DNA of 38,311 bases from Abditibacteriota bacterium (GTDB taxonomy: Bacteria; Armatimonadota; UBA5829): contig JAFSVJ010000002.1 in assembly GCA_017445025.1 (NCBI GenBank), positions 1 to 38,311 of the forward strand, read 5' to 3'. The notes beneath the pieces were generated by a model that was not told the DNA's origin, searched no databases, and saw only the letters and a program-made list of their open reading frames with translations. A program made the position numbers and the translations under genes. How positions within the stretch are numbered: position 1 is the first letter of the stretch; every line of letters begins with the position of its first letter. Positions 8,852 through 17,218 of this stretch are shown here, piece after piece.

Positions 8852-9835
8852 ATGAAAAAACAAAATGTAATAAATTATATAAACAAACAAATAGAAGAAG
8901 GCAGATGGAAGGAAGGGGATAAAATCTTTTCGGAGTGGCAGTTTACAAACGAACTGAAAGTTTCTGCGGGAACCGTGCGAGAAGCCTTGAAATATTTGGA
9001 AAACAAGGGTATAATAAGAACCGTTAAGGAGAGCGGATCTTATGTGGCAAAAACCGAGTCCGAGAGTAAAAAATCAATACTTATTTTGACAAACAAAAAT
9101 ACTATGACTCATTCAGATAATATTTATATAAAACTTTTCCATATTTTAACAAAAAAAATACAAAATGCGGGTTACACTCCTTTGGCTTATAGCAATGAGG
9201 TATTTTCTTTGGAAGAAACTTTTGGGGACAAGTTTAAGGAAATCGGTGGCGTGATTTGTATATTTCCCAACAAGAAGGATTTGAATTTTATTAAGAAAAA
9301 ACAATTGCCCATAGTCAACGCCATAAGCGTTCATACTTTTCCGGAGCCTACGGTAATTGTTAATTATAATGATCTTATCGGAAAGATTCTGAATATAATA
9401 CAAGAGAAGAGATATAAAAAAGTTCTGGTATTTCCTTATTTTGTGCCTCAGAACAAGCCTCACAGCAATACAGCTTTTTTGGTGGCAGATAAATATTTTT
9501 CTAAATATACTGTTATGCCCCCTATGACCAAAGAACAAGAGGTTTCTATGGCAAAACTTATACAAAAAATAGACTTTACCCCGGATCTTATGGTGTTTTT
9601 GGACGAACACTTGTATAATTTGGCACAACATCCCATAGAGCGAAATGAGTTTTTAAAGAACACAAAAATAATAACTCACCATTCATTTTTTGAAATTAAT
9701 GACCCCACTGTGACCAAAATTACATTTGACTTGGACGAAATAGCGTCAAAGGGTCTCAATCTCCTTATAAAACAAATGAAAGGAGAATATATAAGCGATT
9801 ATAATATATTCATTAATTCCAAAATAGAGGGGTGA
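8852..9835 (+). CDS. GntR-type winged-helix regulator with periplasmic-binding-like sensor domain (regulator 1)
   Basis: The 327-residue protein has an N-terminal GntR winged helix (about residues 1-70: FSEWQFTNELKVSAGTVREA, then ENKGIIRTVKESGSYV). A LacI/AraR-like sensor domain of about 250 residues follows. Start ATG 8852 has GGAGGA at 8842-8847 and a promoter just upstream. In AraR-like proteins the C-terminal domain binds a sugar and releases the operator. The gene is divergent from pseudopilin 1 with about 255 bp between starts, the usual arrangement for local control. Two relatives of the same architecture lie at 17219 and 19338, each beside a pseudopilin gene. The ligand is unknown. 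Confidence 0.86.
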   Translation: MKKQNVINYINKQIEEGRWKEGDKIFSEWQFTNELKVSAGTVREALKYLENKGIIRTVKESGSYVAKTESESKKSILILTNKNTMTHSDNIYIKLFHILTKKIQNAGYTPLAYSNEVFSLEETFGDKFKEIGGVICIFPNKKDLNFIKKKQLPIVNAISVHTFPEPTVIVNYNDLIGKILNIIQEKRYKKVLVFPYFVPQNKPHSNTAFLVADKYFSKYTVMPPMTKEQEVSMAKLIQKIDFTPDLMVFLDEHLYNLAQHPIERNEFLKNTKIITHHSFFEINDPTVTKITFDLDEIASKGLNLLIKQMKGEYISDYNIFINSKIEG

Positions 9836-9893
9836 GAGGGAAAGGTGGGACTATTTTTGGAGCCCCTCGAGACCACTCACCGTCTTATACTTG

Positions 9894-9990
9894 GGTTGTT
9901 GGCTTGGATTGTAAGGCTTTTGTTCGTGATTTGCAATTAGATATCCATCCCCCTCAGTTGTTTTGCAACGGTCACCCCATTTAGGATAGA
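9894..9990 (+). repeat. Family A dispersed repeat, truncated copy
   Basis: The segment starts with gggttgttggcttggattgt and contains a diverged left half of the repeat. It then carries tagatatccatcccc, also present at 21411-21425. The right end is missing. The remainder of 9836-9998 has no recognisable gene. Confidence 0.6.
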
Positions 9991-10014
9991 TTTTCAATTT
10001 GTATTACTACCAAT

Positions 10015-10043
10015 TTGATATTTTTTTTAGTATGTGTTATAAT
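10015..10043 (+). promoter_or_regulatory. Promoter of the 1535-residue secreted protein gene
   Basis: TTGATA at 10015-10020 and TATAAT at 10038-10043 are 17 bases apart. AGAGGT at 10068-10073 precedes ATG 10080 by 6 bases. An upstream in-frame start at 9999 would lie before this promoter. Confidence 0.75.
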
Positions 10044-10079
10044 GAAATTGTAAAGCCAATAAAAAAAAGAGGTTTCGCT

Positions 10080-13000
10080 ATGAATATAAAAAGTTTTCTT
10101 TTGACTTTAACACTTTTGATTGTGTCCGTCACTCTGTTTGCTTTTAATGGTGTTCTTAAAGATTTTACGGATAATGACGGGGACAGTGATATAGATACTC
10201 CTTATATCTATTACTTTGATGATATCTATACCAACTTTGGGGGACAGTGGCAACAGCCTATTAATGCCCACAAAGGAAAACAGTATTTTCTTCAAACTCA
10301 AACACCGCCTACTGACGTCGGTTATATAGCTGAGTTTCACCCTAACATAGCCAAAAAAGATGCGGGAGAGTTTTGTCTTATGGCATCTATGATTCCCATG
10401 GGGGTTCCTTACGGCTCTCCCGTTCAAATATATGTGGACGGAGAACAAGTGAGAGATTATATCTCAAACAATGTGCCGGTCCCCACGGGAAAGAAGGCTT
10501 ACGGCGTTTCAAGTGCTTTAAAGTGGTGTGATTTTGGTAAGATCAATTTGACTGCCGGGGAGCACACTATCAGTTTTGTGGTGCGGACGGATACTGCCTT
10601 AACAAAGGGAATGTATGTGCAAGGCTATGACTGTTTTGCTCTTGTGAAATATGCGCCTATGCCTGACCCGAAATGGAAAGACGCTCCCGTTCCTCTCTTT
10701 TATAAAAATATAGCTCCTCAGGAAAAACCTATCTTTTCATATTGGGCAGAAGCAGAGGATTCAACAAATCATAATTTATCTGTATTTACTACGGAACAGG
10801 CATATAACGGAAAACATTTGTTTTTTGAAGGGCAAAGAACTGATAACTTTGCGGAGTTTGAAGTAAATGTGGATAAGGCGGGGAAATACCTTATAATGGG
10901 GGCAACGGGACCCGTAGGGCAAGTTTTTATAAGTCCCGTGGATTTGTATGTGGATGATTATTTGGTAGGTTCCTTTACATCTCGTCCCGCAACGGAAATC
11001 GGTTGGGGATATTCCGGAATACTTCGATGGGTTTCTTACGGTATGGTAGACCTGACGGCAGATACTCACACTTTTAAATTTACATTTTATAAGAACAGAA
11101 ATATGGACAAATTAATAATTCAAGGGTTTGACGCTTTGGCACTTGTGGATGCGGATCTTTTAGATTTTAAAGTCAGTGTCACTCCCGACAATCAAGAAAA
11201 AATTATAGCAAAACCAAAAGATAAATTAAATATAAGTTTAAAACCAATCTTAACCAAAGCAAGTATTACCTCTGCCACAGAGGTGCCCTTAACCATTAGT
11301 TTAATGAAGGATGGTTATAAGGTTAAGGATAATCTGGCAAAGGTGAAAATAGATCCTAATGCCATAAATGAGCCTCTTGAAATTAATTTTGAGACAGAAG
11401 TGCCTTTTGATGTTTCTGAAGGTGATTATTATCTTCAATGTGATAATATTCTAACTCCCAATAAGGCTCATCTTTTGGACTTGACCTTTACGGGTAAATA
11501 CAACCCTCCGGCACAAAAATCTCTTGTAGCCGAAAACCTATCCGTAACAGGTGGAACAATCAAGGCGGGAGAGCCTTTTAGTTTTAAGATGACAGCAGAT
11601 TTGAAAGCTCCCGCGGAAAGTGAGATTTTAACCATCATTTTTGAAAAAGAGAAGGATGTGGCATATTATGCTGTAAGTGTCCCAGTTCCGGGATTAAAAG
11701 GTGCCACAGGTCCTTTCTCTGCGGATTTAAGTTTTACTTTGCCTGCCGAAATGCCAAAGGGTAAAGTCAAAGGTTTATTGTCCTTAGACGGAGATATTTC
11801 TTCTTCCGCGCCTGTTGATTTTAATATAGATTCCAAATACACCAATCAAACCACCAATATGAAGCCCTTGAGTTATGGTTTCTTTAAGGATTCCACAGGC
11901 ATGACACAGGTTTGGTATTCCAACGCCGCTCACAGTCTCTATTGGAACGGAAAGCCTTGGATGAAGGTTTCCGCCATGTTTAACGGTCCTTACATGTCCT
12001 TTAGTTCTACGGAAGATGACTTTGAAGGCTTTAAAGAGAATGTTCAGAGATTAAAGGCACGAGGTTTATATCACATTTATCTCTTCACCCAAGGATCTAT
12101 GAGCAGTATAAATGTGGAAAAATGGGGAACCATTATGGACTACTTGGAGCAAGAAGGATTTACCTATGTTATAGGATTTCCAAACGGTGCCGCACCTACC
12201 ACTCCTTTGCGTATGAAACAGGTTCGTGCCAACCCTGATAAAGCTAAAATAGAGAAAAATGTCACAGGTCTCCACAAGAGAACCATAAAAGGTGCAGAGT
12301 TTGATATGGGCAACAGAAAAATAAATGCTGTCTACTGTGGAGCTTTGGACTCTCAAGGCAATGTAATAGATGTTAAAGAGGCGGATATTACTTTTATAGG
12401 TGCCGATTTTGTGGAAACTGAGGTTAATTTTGGTCAAAATCCTGTGGATATAGTTTATATACCTGAGTATTTAAGCGAATGGTCCACAGACAACCCTTGG
12501 GCTGATTTTAAAGTTAAAACAGAAGAGACTTCCAGATTCATAAAAACAGCAAACCTTCGTCCCGGTTTCAGAGGATTTGTTGACCTTATTATGTCTAATG
12601 AACGAGGACTTTACAACTCTGTTGAGCCTATATTCATTAACTCTCCCGAATTTTTAAAGGAAAGAGAAAGACAATTAACGGAAAAATATAAAAATATAAA
12701 CGCTCTCAAAAAAGCCTGGCTGGTGAAAGGTGATTTTGTAAAGACCATAGGTGAAGCCGCCACTCTCTATCCTGTTTACAACAACGGTGATTTAATTTTC
12801 TTAACCTGTGATGTGGAAAAAGGCAAAAATCCAGTTTACAAAATTGATGCCCAAAGTCCCTATTGGTATGAATATTTGGATTTGAGAGATATATCCTACG
12901 GTGATTTTGAAGACCGTATGATAGATAAAATTAAAGAGGTTTGTGACGCTCCGGTAAACATAAAGCTTTGCGGTATGCCTGAGTTTTACGACTATGCAAG

Positions 13001-14687
13001 AAAGGCTAACAGGCATGGTATCGACGGTGTGGGTTGCGAAACCTATGCCACAGGTGAAGGACACATAACCTACAATGTGGGATACAGATATGTGGAAATG
13101 GAAACCTCCAAAAAGAATATGATAGGATATTCCACGGAAATGGGAAGAGGTTGGGCTGATGATATGTATCCCAACTGGCCTGATATTCACGCCTTGTTCT
13201 ATGACCTTGGTGTCACCCACTATCTCGGCAGCAGAATAACATATCTTTTCTTATATGATGTGCTTCCTCAAACCCTTTACGAAAGAAACAGAATAGCAAG
13301 AGACCCGAGAATTATGGAGTGGATGAACTTGTGGCAAGAGATTTTGGATGACAAAACAGAATACATAGCCAATTACAAGCCGGAAATTTACACCTCTTGG
13401 CCTCGTCCCGACGCATGGTGGCCCTCCTGTTCCGAGCGAAGAGCTGTCCGTGAGACAAGTGACGCCTATGGTGTAAACCAAGTGAAGTGTTCAAACGGTG
13501 TGTGGGCTGTGCCTACTTGCGATCCTTTCACTAAGAGCAAAGTCACCTTTGTGACCTTAAACGACAATCCCGGTGTTGATTATTTCAAAGAGGATTTTGA
13601 AAAACTTCTGAAACTTGGGGACAGAGAAATAGTTATGTTGGGACACAGAAAGAATTTAGGGGCTCTCTCTGTGGACAAATATTATACTGACAGATTTGTT
13701 TCTGACGATAATTATGAATATCAAGGGCTGAAGGTTCTCGACGGCGGAGATATTTTGCAGGAAACCAACGGTGTGGTTTGGGCTATGAAAATAGGTAAAC
13801 TCCAAATTATTGCCGCATATCCCAAAAAGAAATTTAACGCTTTGGAAGATTTGGCTAAATTTGCTCGCCTTCCCGAGGTTGATCCGGAAAGAGCTGACGC
13901 TTCAGGCTTTTTGGAGAAGGGGTTGGGTATGACTTTTGCCACTTTCGGAAACAATTCCTTTAAAGCAATAGGATACACCCTTAAAGGTGAAGATGTTTGT
14001 GTTCTTCACACCACCCAAAAACCCGGTAATGTAAATGTGGGATTTACTGCCAAAAAGGACTGCACTTTCACCGTTCCTTATATGAACTTTGAAAAGAAAC
14101 TTGCAGCAGGGGAAAGTCTTATTGTGACACTGCCGGAAAGTGATGTGAATAATCAATCCCAGGGTGCCGGAATGGGATATATTAAGATTATAGGCGAAAA
14201 GCTTGAAGATTTACAGTTTAACAATATGACCATGGATACACTTCCAAAGGCATCAAAGAGCGGTTATGAAGTCAGCGGTTTGCCGGCGGGTATGGAACTG
14301 CCAAAACCCACAAGACCTGAACAATTTTCCGTAAATACCATTGAAATGATGAAGGCAAAGGCAGGTTTTGACACAGCTGTGGACGAATACAACTACGGTT
14401 CTTACGCCAACGCACAACAATATCTTGAGGAATATTTGCCTCTTGCCGGTGCGGAACTTGCCGTGCCTTTCAATGTTTTCCTCGGTAATGTAAGTATAAT
14501 GAGGGGAAAAACAGAGGACGCCGTTAAATATTATTCCATAGCACTTGAAAAAGCTCCCGGACTCGGTGACGCCATGACAGGACTTGGTTGTGCGCTATAT
14601 AATACTGACAAAAATAAAGCCATAGAGCTTTGGAAGGGGGCAAACACAGAGGAAGCAAAGCATAACCTTGAAGTTGCCGGAAAATAA
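10080..14687 (+). CDS. Very large secreted multidomain glycosidase-like protein with CBM-like domains and TPR tail
   Basis: The 1535-residue protein has a signal peptide (MNIKSFLLTLTLLIVSVTLFAF). Two beta-sandwich, CBM6/35-like modules (about residues 35-215 and 220-360) share YVD and GFDALALV or GYDCFALV motifs. Ig-like beta domains cover about 360-590. A TIM-barrel region with GH42-like features covers about 595-1130 (SLYWNGKPWMKVSAMFNG; MPEFYDY near 965; VGCETYATGEG near 985). The C-terminus, about 1423-1535, has TPR-like helices. It probably acts outside the cytoplasm on a plant or mucin glycan. A C-terminal TPR on an exported glycosidase is unusual and suggests a partner. No terminator is obvious before the repeat element at 14707. 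The catalytic assignment is inference. Confidence 0.72.
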   Translation: MNIKSFLLTLTLLIVSVTLFAFNGVLKDFTDNDGDSDIDTPYIYYFDDIYTNFGGQWQQPINAHKGKQYFLQTQTPPTDVGYIAEFHPNIAKKDAGEFCLMASMIPMGVPYGSPVQIYVDGEQVRDYISNNVPVPTGKKAYGVSSALKWCDFGKINLTAGEHTISFVVRTDTALTKGMYVQGYDCFALVKYAPMPDPKWKDAPVPLFYKNIAPQEKPIFSYWAEAEDSTNHNLSVFTTEQAYNGKHLFFEGQRTDNFAEFEVNVDKAGKYLIMGATGPVGQVFISPVDLYVDDYLVGSFTSRPATEIGWGYSGILRWVSYGMVDLTADTHTFKFTFYKNRNMDKLIIQGFDALALVDADLLDFKVSVTPDNQEKIIAKPKDKLNISLKPILTKASITSATEVPLTISLMKDGYKVKDNLAKVKIDPNAINEPLEINFETEVPFDVSEGDYYLQCDNILTPNKAHLLDLTFTGKYNPPAQKSLVAENLSVTGGTIKAGEPFSFKMTADLKAPAESEILTIIFEKEKDVAYYAVSVPVPGLKGATGPFSADLSFTLPAEMPKGKVKGLLSLDGDISSSAPVDFNIDSKYTNQTTNMKPLSYGFFKDSTGMTQVWYSNAAHSLYWNGKPWMKVSAMFNGPYMSFSSTEDDFEGFKENVQRLKARGLYHIYLFTQGSMSSINVEKWGTIMDYLEQEGFTYVIGFPNGAAPTTPLRMKQVRANPDKAKIEKNVTGLHKRTIKGAEFDMGNRKINAVYCGALDSQGNVIDVKEADITFIGADFVETEVNFGQNPVDIVYIPEYLSEWSTDNPWADFKVKTEETSRFIKTANLRPGFRGFVDLIMSNERGLYNSVEPIFINSPEFLKERERQLTEKYKNINALKKAWLVKGDFVKTIGEAATLYPVYNNGDLIFLTCDVEKGKNPVYKIDAQSPYWYEYLDLRDISYGDFEDRMIDKIKEVCDAPVNIKLCGMPEFYDYARKANRHGIDGVGCETYATGEGHITYNVGYRYVEMETSKKNMIGYSTEMGRGWADDMYPNWPDIHALFYDLGVTHYLGSRITYLFLYDVLPQTLYERNRIARDPRIMEWMNLWQEILDDKTEYIANYKPEIYTSWPRPDAWWPSCSERRAVRETSDAYGVNQVKCSNGVWAVPTCDPFTKSKVTFVTLNDNPGVDYFKEDFEKLLKLGDREIVMLGHRKNLGALSVDKYYTDRFVSDDNYEYQGLKVLDGGDILQETNGVVWAMKIGKLQIIAAYPKKKFNALEDLAKFARLPEVDPERADASGFLEKGLGMTFATFGNNSFKAIGYTLKGEDVCVLHTTQKPGNVNVGFTAKKDCTFTVPYMNFEKKLAAGESLIVTLPESDVNNQSQGAGMGYIKIIGEKLEDLQFNNMTMDTLPKASKSGYEVSGLPAGMELPKPTRPEQFSVNTIEMMKAKAGFDTAVDEYNYGSYANAQQYLEEYLPLAGAELAVPFNVFLGNVSIMRGKTEDAVKYYSIALEKAPGLGDAMTGLGCALYNTDKNKAIELWKGANTEEAKHNLEVAGK

Positions 14688-14796
14688 AAATCAAAGATAG
14701 AAAATCAAAAATCAATAATCAAAAATCAAAAAATGTCGAACTGCGTTCGACTAAGGTTGTCGGGCTCTTAATGTTAAGGCTGGCTATGAAATACAT

Positions 14797-14859
14797 TCTG
14801 TCCCCCTAAGCGATAGCTTGGGGGGTGGCAGTCCGAAGGACTGACGGGGGGATGGAATT
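14797..14859. repeat. Family B dispersed repeat, second copy
   Basis: Nearly identical to 2417-2478 inside the activase gene. It differs by one inserted base in the first hairpin loop (cgatagc against cgaagc). A one-base insertion here would destroy the frame if it were in the gene, so only the in-gene copy keeps a length compatible with translation. Confidence 0.88.
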
Positions 14860-15098
14860 CTAAATTTTAAGGCGGGCACGGGTTAATTCTAAATTTCTGT
14901 TGACGCCCTGAAAAAGTTTAGACGCCGGTTTGCCCCCCTAAAACTCCGCGAGTTTGCCCTTCCCTAAAAACTCGCAATGCTCGTTTTCAGGGCACCCTTG
15001 GGCACCCACCCACCCTTGGTGTCGTCTCTAAAGAGACGACGGGGGCCTGCAGCCTAAATTCTGCAGAGTCGGCTAAAAAATAGAACTCACCTACTAAG

Positions 15099-15123
15099 GT
15101 GGAGCGTAAGCTCCACTTTTTTT
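15099..15123 (+). terminator. Rho-independent terminator at the right end of the repeat element
   Basis: GTGGAGC-GTAA-GCTCCAC is followed by seven T (15117-15123). It would stop transcription coming from the 10080 gene before the tRNA promoter. Confidence 0.88.
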
Positions 15124-15151
15124 GATTTTTGATTATTGATTTTTAAAACAC

Positions 15152-15181
15152 TTGACAAACAGACCATAAATATGGTATAAT
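15152..15181 (+). promoter_or_regulatory. Promoter of tRNA-Gln
   Basis: TTGACA at 15152-15157 and TATAAT at 15176-15181 are 18 bases apart, with TGG just before the -10. The tRNA starts 13 bases after the -10. Confidence 0.88.
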
Positions 15182-15194
15182 ATATATTGGCTAA

Positions 15195-15268
15195 TCCGGG
15201 GTCGTATAAGGGCAGTACAAATGGTTTTGGTCCATTCAATCGGGGTTCGAATCCCTGCCCCGGATCCA
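15195..15268 (+). tRNA. tRNA-Gln (anticodon UUG)
   Basis: Acceptor stem TCCGGGG (15195-15201) pairs with CCCCGGA (15258-15264). The D stem is GTAT/GTAC. The anticodon stem AATGG/CCATT encloses the loop TTTTGGT, giving anticodon TTG. The T arm is CGGGG-TTCGAAT-CCCTG. Discriminator T and CCA are encoded (15265-15268). Confidence 0.93.
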
Positions 15269-15294
15269 AATTTATTAGGGAATTGATATTTTTT

Positions 15295-15326
15295 AATCGG
15301 GGTTCAAATCACTACCTCAGATTCAA
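15295..15326 (+). repeat. Degenerate copy of the tRNA-Gln 3' end
   Basis: aatcggggttcaaatcacta and the following bases match the tRNA T arm and acceptor with several substitutions. A second, shorter degenerate copy is at 15610-15632 (cggggtttaaatcactcccc). Each lies about 50 bp after an exact copy, suggesting repeated integration events. Confidence 0.6.
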
Positions 15327-15562
15327 TAGTTAAGGGATTGATAATTGTTTTTATTATTAAAATCCCAAATCCCCTAAAAATAACTTATTTTTTACTTAAC
15401 GCAATTACTCTTTTCGTGTCTTCTTGACGCTCCTCGTATACGAACAAATTTATAAATGGCTTTGCCTTTAAAATTTGCCCGTCTACTGCGGTGCTACAGT
15501 CGACGACTACATTCGTAATTGCTTGTAAAAAACAATTCTTTTTGGTGATTTGTAATTTTAAT

Positions 15563-15594
15563 AATCGGGGTTCGAATCCCTGCCCCGGATCCAA
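15563..15594 (+). repeat. Exact 32-bp duplication of the tRNA-Gln 3' end, attachment-site-like
   Basis: Identical to 15238-15269, covering the T arm, acceptor 3' strand and CCA. The copies are 325 bp apart in direct orientation, as in attL/attR of elements that integrate into tRNA genes. No integrase is present between them. The sequence between is unlike its neighbours and holds only a short minus-strand frame (about 15385-15562) with no start of its own. Confidence 0.78.
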
Positions 15595-15643
15595 GTTTTT
15601 ATTTTATTTTCGGGGTTTAAATCACTCCCCGCATGTTTTAAAG

Positions 15644-15666
15644 GCACCTCTTACAGGTGCTTTTTT
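15644..15666 (+). terminator. Rho-independent terminator between the tRNA region and the MATE gene
   Basis: GCACCT-CTTAC-AGGTGC is followed by six T. It probably was the original tRNA terminator, displaced by insertions. It ends only 18 bases before the MATE start. Confidence 0.87.
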
Positions 15667-15684
15667 ATATTAATAAGGATATAT

Positions 15685-17055
15685 ATGGAAGAAGTTAAAA
15701 AAGAATTTAATCATACAGGCGGGGTCAATATGACCGAAGGCAGTATCCCAAAACTCCTTATTAAATTTGCCTTGCCAACCATATTGCAAAATATTACTTT
15801 GGTAGTCAATTCGCTGGTGACTGCCATTTTGGCGGGTAGATTTATAGGGGCTGTTGCATTGGGTGCAGTTGCTGTCACTATGCCTATTATTTTTATTATA
15901 AATTCAATAGCGCAAGGTATTACTCAGGCCAATTCTATTCTTATAGCACAGGCTTACGGAAGAAGAGATTACGAGGAAGTAAAGAGAATTATAGACACAT
16001 CTTCTGTCTTAATGGAAATGGTGTGTTTGACTATGATGGTTTTGGGAATAATCTTTTGTAATCAGCTTTTGGGTTTAATTAAAACCCCGGATGAGATTTT
16101 TCCCTCAGCAAAAACCTTTTTTATAATTCATCTTATAGGCGTGCCTTTTATATTTGTGCAATTTTTGTTTTTCCAGTCTTTGAGAGGATTGGGAGATTCA
16201 AAACGACCTATGGTTTTCCAATTTGTATCCGTAGGCATTAATTTACTCACTCTGCCACTTCTTGTGACAGGTGTTTTTGGTATGCCAAAGTTGGGAATTG
16301 TGGGTTTAGGTGCCGCCAGCGTCTTTGGTAATGTGGTTTTGGCATTTGTTATTTTCATAATGCTAAGGAAAGAAAAATCTATACTGGCTCCTCATATAAA
16401 AAATATTCAGTTTGTGCCAAAAATAGCCAAAATGATATTTAAAATAGGTTTTCCGAGTATGATTCAGCAGGTTTTACTGAACGCATCTGTTTTGTTTATC
16501 CTAAGTCTTGTAAACGGTTTCGGACATTTCGTCACGGAAGGATACGGAGTGGGAACCCGAATAGACTTTCTCGCTTTTGCCATGTCTATTTCTATATGTA
16601 TGTCAGTTTCCATTATTTCCGGGCAAAATCTTGGAGTGGAAGCCTATGACAGAGTTAAAAAAGCCTTTGGCTGGGGTGTTCTTTTCAGTGTAATAATATC
16701 TCTTATTCCCGCTTCCTTTGCTATTTTTGCTCCAAAACTTTTGATGAGTATGTTTATTAATCCCAATTTGCCGGAGAATATGCCCGTTATTGAAGTGGGA
16801 GTTTCTTATTTGCGAATAGTGGGATTTAACTATATTTTGTTTAATCTGTTATTTGCGGCAGAAGGTATACCCCTGGCTGCGGGTCAGACTTGGGTGGCAA
16901 CCTGCGTCACCCTTGTGGCTACTTGTTTGGTGAGAATTCCTGTGGCATACTGGTTAAGCCATACGAGTTTGGGATACAGAGGAATACGGATAGCAATGAT
17001 TTGCTCTTCAATGACAGCTATAATCATAATTTTATCATATTTCTTTAGCGGTTAA
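15685..17055 (+). CDS. MATE family multidrug/metabolite efflux transporter
   Basis: The 456-residue protein has about 12 predicted membrane helices in two MatE repeats. The typical N-terminus NMTEGSIPKLLIKFALPTIL and the helix LVNSLVTAILAGRFIGAVALGA are present. It exchanges Na+ or H+ for organic compounds across the inner membrane. ATG 15685 has AAGGA 5 bases upstream. A second candidate, ATG 15730, starts at the more usual family position, so the first 15 residues are uncertain. No clear promoter lies between the terminator at 15644-15666 and the start, so it may depend on read-through from the tRNA region. Substrate unknown; the next gene is a regulator in the same direction. Confidence 0.9.
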   Translation: MEEVKKEFNHTGGVNMTEGSIPKLLIKFALPTILQNITLVVNSLVTAILAGRFIGAVALGAVAVTMPIIFIINSIAQGITQANSILIAQAYGRRDYEEVKRIIDTSSVLMEMVCLTMMVLGIIFCNQLLGLIKTPDEIFPSAKTFFIIHLIGVPFIFVQFLFFQSLRGLGDSKRPMVFQFVSVGINLLTLPLLVTGVFGMPKLGIVGLGAASVFGNVVLAFVIFIMLRKEKSILAPHIKNIQFVPKIAKMIFKIGFPSMIQQVLLNASVLFILSLVNGFGHFVTEGYGVGTRIDFLAFAMSISICMSVSIISGQNLGVEAYDRVKKAFGWGVLFSVIISLIPASFAIFAPKLLMSMFINPNLPENMPVIEVGVSYLRIVGFNYILFNLLFAAEGIPLAAGQTWVATCVTLVATCLVRIPVAYWLSHTSLGYRGIRIAMICSSMTAIIIILSYFFSG

Positions 17056-17218
17056 TGGATGGTGAAAAACCTTATAAGTCAAGTAAAAGAAGAATAACTT
17101 TTAGAATAACCACCCACAAGAGTGTAAAAAGGTGTTCGTAAATTTTAAGCCGGCTTTAGTTATCAAACATTCATATTTTGCAATGTAAAATGTTTCAAAA
17201 ATCTTTAGGCTTTTTATT

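Larger units (their letters stand above)
14707..15144. mobile_element. MITE-like element with 27-bp perfect terminal inverted repeats
   Basis: Bases 14707-14733 are the exact reverse complement of 15118-15144 (AT-rich, based on aaaaatcaataatc). The 438-bp interval has no coding potential. It contains the 14797-14859 repeat shared with the activase gene, further GC-rich hairpins such as gtcgtctct-aa-agagacgac, and a strong terminator near the right end. No transposase is present, so it would be non-autonomous if mobile. Confidence 0.6.

Noticed and set aside
9146..9631. 161-residue minus-strand frame
   Set aside because: It is antisense to regulator 1, lacks a ribosome binding site and has no recognisable composition or motif. 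The same reasoning applies to the other antisense frames inside large genes.
15087..15269. Minus-strand frame starting MDPGQGFEPRL across tRNA-Gln, and a second at 15385-15594
   Set aside because: The N-terminus is a translation of the tRNA 3' end, a classic false ORF. The second frame depends on the duplicated tRNA end for its start; its remaining residues look somewhat protein-like but match nothing I recognise.
15295..15632. Additional tRNA genes at the T-arm-like sequences
   Set aside because: Only the T arm and acceptor 3' strand are present; D and anticodon arms are missing.
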